The notes below the pieces were generated by a model, which was given only the letters and a program-made list of their open reading frames with translations, had not been told where the DNA came from and did not search any database. A DNA stretch of 64,000 nt from Homalodisca vitripennis (taxonomy: Eukaryota > Arthropoda > Insecta > Hemiptera > Cicadellidae), in the NCBI RefSeq assembly GCF_021130785.1, contig NW_025778874.1, positions 1-64,000 of the forward strand, read 5' to 3'. The number at the start of each line of letters is the position of its first letter. The stretch's first letter is position 1. Positions 62,377 through 64,000 of this stretch are shown here, one piece after another. The translations under genes were made by a program, and so were the position numbers.

Positions 62377-62401
62377 TACTTAGATATTCATCATTTGCGT
62401 A

Positions 62402-62957
62402 ATGGACAAGCGTCAAGCAATAGCTAACGAGCTACACAGACCGGCTCGTCGCAATTTCAAGAGGCCGTGGCGTCAACCTTGAAAGGTAAAGACGATTTGT
62501 ACCAAGCGGATCTTGTAGAGATGCTACCGTACGCTGGTGAAAAACAAAGGTATGAAATACATACTTACGATGATAAATTGCTTAAACAAAGTTTTGCTTT
62601 TGCTGTACCGCTAAAGAGTAAAACCCGGATTAGGAGGTAGCGATGAGCGTTAGAACCAATTTTGAAGAAGCATAAGATGAAGAACTTTCAGACCGATCAG
62701 GGGTAAAGAATGGTTCAACATTCATGTTAACAAAACTGATGACGGCGTACGAAATAAATCACTATAAACACCTTACTCAGAGCTTAAAGCAAGTATAGTA
62801 GAACGGCTCAATCGGACGCTAAAAGAAAAAAATGTGGAAACTGTTTACTGCTAGAGGTAATTACGAGTGGCTCTCCATGTTACCGAGAATAGTTAAGGAG
62901 TACAACGCGTCCGTTCACAGGAGCATCGGTATGAAACCGAAGGATGGTTTAGCGTAG
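62402..62957 (+). pseudogene. Maverick-type DDE integrase, frameshifted and deleted
   Basis: Retroviral-type integrase that inserts the element's DNA. The start codon at 62402 opens a frame with ANELHRPARRNFKR, the typical N-terminus before the catalytic core. The three catalytic-site neighbourhoods are visible in broken frames: first D in QADLVEM (about 62500-62522), second D in FQTDQG (about 62685-62702), and the E in ERLNR (about 62800-62815). EYNASVHRSIGMKP (about 62898-62940) marks the C-terminal part of the core. The protein is cut by many frameshifts, and the C-terminal chromodomain often found in Maverick integrases is not seen before the sequence meets the convergent genes near 63000. 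Confidence 0.8.
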
Positions 62958-62999
62958 TGGATCAACTCGAAATTTGTCAACGGTCTTATCGGGATCGAG

Positions 63000-63575
63000 A
63001 TTTTTTTTACAACAACTCCTCTTCTTCTTTCTAACACCAGCTCCCACTCTTTGGATAAGGTTTTAGGTAAAGGCCCATACCTTTCGTCTTTTCCGCTCTT
63101 CTTCTTAACAACTTTCCTTCGTCTCTTCCCACCACCACCCACCACCGAAAGCCGTTTTAGCTTTCATCGCACCAGTTACCGCTTAAAGCAGCTGCTCTTT
63201 CACCTAAAGTCGCGTCTGACGCTTTTACTCTATCCCAAGCCCGCTTTGCCAAACTCTTTGTCTGCTTGATTGCGATGCTCCGAGTCACTGTATTTATCGT
63301 AAGCTATATCGTGAATACGGCAGGCATCATCCAATAAATTCACCCCCTTCTCACCCCTAGCGATTCTTTTTTTCAAAAAATGTGCCAGGTCCGCAGAAAG
63401 AATAGCCAGGGATGTGTGCTTCAAAAGGTAGAAGGTCAATCGCCTTGTTAATAACACTAGAGATAATACCTCCTGCTCCTCCGATGGTTCGCTTTCGTCT
63501 GACGGACGACCCTTTGCGCTTTGCCATTTTATCCGCGCCGTGGCCAAAAACCAGACTGCAGTGTATGGCTTGCAA
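63000..63575 (-). pseudogene. Phospholipase A2-domain (parvovirus VP1-like) gene
   Basis: On the minus strand from 63575, a first frame gives a basic N-terminus (VRRKRTIGG) and a PGYSFCGPGT calcium-loop motif (about 63420-63390; family pattern GYxxxGPGN). After a frame change near 63380, a second frame (to 63230) gives DDACRIHDIAYDKYSD with the HD catalytic pair of the PLA2 site, then NQADKEF. Parvoviral VP1 and some Maverick/adintovirus and bidnavirus proteins use this domain to breach the endosomal membrane during entry. Downstream, 63230-63000 is further frameshifted and ends in a basic segment (GKRRRKVVKKKSGK) of unknown role. It is convergent with the integrase. A TATA element lies just upstream (63592-63579). 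Confidence 0.75.
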
Positions 63576-63578
63576 TCA

Positions 63579-63592
63579 CAGTTTATATAATT
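63579..63592 (-). promoter_or_regulatory. TATA element of the PLA2 gene
   Basis: The minus strand reads AATTATATAAACT, 13 nt identical to the plus-strand element near 62050. It sits about 15-50 nt upstream of the first in-frame ATG codons of the PLA2 gene (63575, and 63528 before MAKRKGSS). At such short spacing 63528 is the more likely start. Confidence 0.5.
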
Positions 63593-63742
63593 AGTCTTCC
63601 GATCTCATTATTTTTTCGTTTTGGGCGTTTAAGAAAAAAATGAAAAAACGTGATCAACAACGTTTCTTGAACGACATCCACTGGTCTTTAGCGACCCGAT
63701 CTAACACTATCACCAGGAGGAGCGAGACGTATATAGAAACTG

Positions 63743-64000
63743 TTAAAACACTTCACTTAAGACACGAACGAGATAGTTCATTGTCACAGCATCCTGCATT
63801 TCGGTAGGGTCTGCAACTAACCCTAACTTTTTGTTTGCAAACTCCCAACCGTCCTTGCTTCTTTGTAACTGTGTTTTGCGTTGAAATAGTTGAGCGTCAC
63901 AGCGTCACGAAGCTCGACAGGATCGGCCACTAGCTTTAGCCTTTTGGTTTCCAAGCTCCCAACCATTCCTGCCTTTTTTTGATAGTGTTATTTTTGAAGT
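63743..64000 (-). pseudogene. Partial gene with DAVT repeats (possible fibre-like)
   Basis: The 3' end of a minus-strand gene entering from beyond the window, with its stop codon at 63743-63745. Two tandem copies of a ~33-residue unit are visible: NKKLGLVADPTEMQDAVT in the last copy (about 63790-63860), and LKLVADPVELRDAVTLNY in the preceding copy (about 63890-63945), which is in another frame, so at least one frameshift lies between. Short repeats with LxxVADPxxxxDAVTxxY resemble repeats in viral and phage fibre/attachment proteins. That link is inference. The gene is tandem with, and upstream of, the PLA2 gene. Confidence 0.55.

Larger units (their letters stand above)
61324..62395. other. 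Unassigned zone of the Maverick-type element
   Basis: No gene is recognised between polymerase and integrase. A Ser/Pro-rich stretch (plus strand, about 61455-61560) and an acidic stretch ETTDDAEDDRDSG (about 61568-61606) may belong to a fast-evolving or decayed gene. The 90-codon minus frame at 61549-61821 has no recognisable domain. From about 62100 to 62360 the sequence is GC-richer without open frames. Confidence 0.4.
56653..64000 (+). mobile_element. Maverick/Polinton (adintovirus-like) element, left part
   Basis: A self-synthesising DNA transposon or integrated virus-like element, diagnosed by a protein-primed family B DNA polymerase, a retroviral-type DDE integrase, and a PLA2-domain virion-type gene close together. 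The left end is placed at 56653 because the old repeat is interrupted there and the inserted sequence begins AGTAGAAC; elements of this group normally begin with AG. The right end, terminal inverted repeat partner, capsid and packaging-ATPase genes lie outside the window if present. All genes seen carry frameshifts. A bidnavirus also combines a similar polymerase and PLA2, but has no integrase, so Maverick/adintovirus fits better. Confidence 0.8.

Noticed and set aside
56653..64000. Bidnavirus or densovirus integration
   Set aside because: PolB and PLA2 alone would fit a bidnavirus, but the integrase next to them indicates a Maverick/adintovirus-type element.

Overview
The window is 64 kb of AT-rich, intergenic-looking eukaryotic DNA. 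Several things point to an arthropod, most probably an insect: the non-LTR retrotransposon types, a 5S-rRNA-derived SINE-like sequence, a Penelope-like fragment and a Maverick/Polinton-type element. A hemipteran would fit, but the sequence alone does not prove it. I find no intact host protein gene. Almost every recognisable coding trace belongs to a mobile element or an endogenous virus-like element, and nearly all are truncated or frameshifted.

Layout. 0-5 kb: short palindromic repeats, then a decayed LINE ORF2 (about 3.29-4.22 kb). 5.5-8.6 kb: a diverged tandem duplication, one copy split by a 5'-truncated Jockey-like LINE end (6.75-7.39 kb) with a (TTGAC)n tail and a candidate 7-bp target duplication. 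9.65-9.92 kb: a 5S-rRNA-like SINE. 12.6-12.8 kb: AT/GT microsatellite. 13.4 kb: a perfect 21-bp hairpin. 18.4-20.05 kb: a head-on pair of LINE fragments plus a 5' leader module. 22.99-24.88 kb: a 110-bp satellite with about 17 copies and higher-order organisation. 27.1-29.67 kb: a Jockey-type LINE with ORF1 (gag with zinc knuckles) and the start of ORF2. 35.78-36.56 kb: another LINE RT end. 40.67-41.10 kb: a Penelope-like 3' end. 43.8-44.4 kb: a short tandem motif joined to the last ~460 nt of 18S rRNA. 48.6-49.07 kb: a very degenerate ~19-bp minisatellite.

Underneath these insertions lies an old, large repeat family. Stretches of up to about 4 kb at 13.5-17.3, 25.6-30.0 and 49.7-54.1 kb are collinear. 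At least ten copies of a purine-rich core built on CCAGGACCAGGACC are scattered over the window, one or two inverted.

56.65-64.0 kb is the most notable part: the left portion of a Maverick/Polinton (adintovirus-like) element. Its order is a GC-rich terminal zone with a tRNA-like sequence, a TATA promoter, a protein-primed family B DNA polymerase (+), an unassigned zone, a DDE integrase (+), then on the minus strand a parvovirus-VP1-like phospholipase A2 gene and a gene with ~33-residue DAVT repeats running off the window. The reading frames are broken mostly by frameshifts with few internal stops. This means either a fairly recent insertion or indel errors in the assembly. The left end falls inside a copy of the old repeat, so the boundary can be placed to within a few bases.
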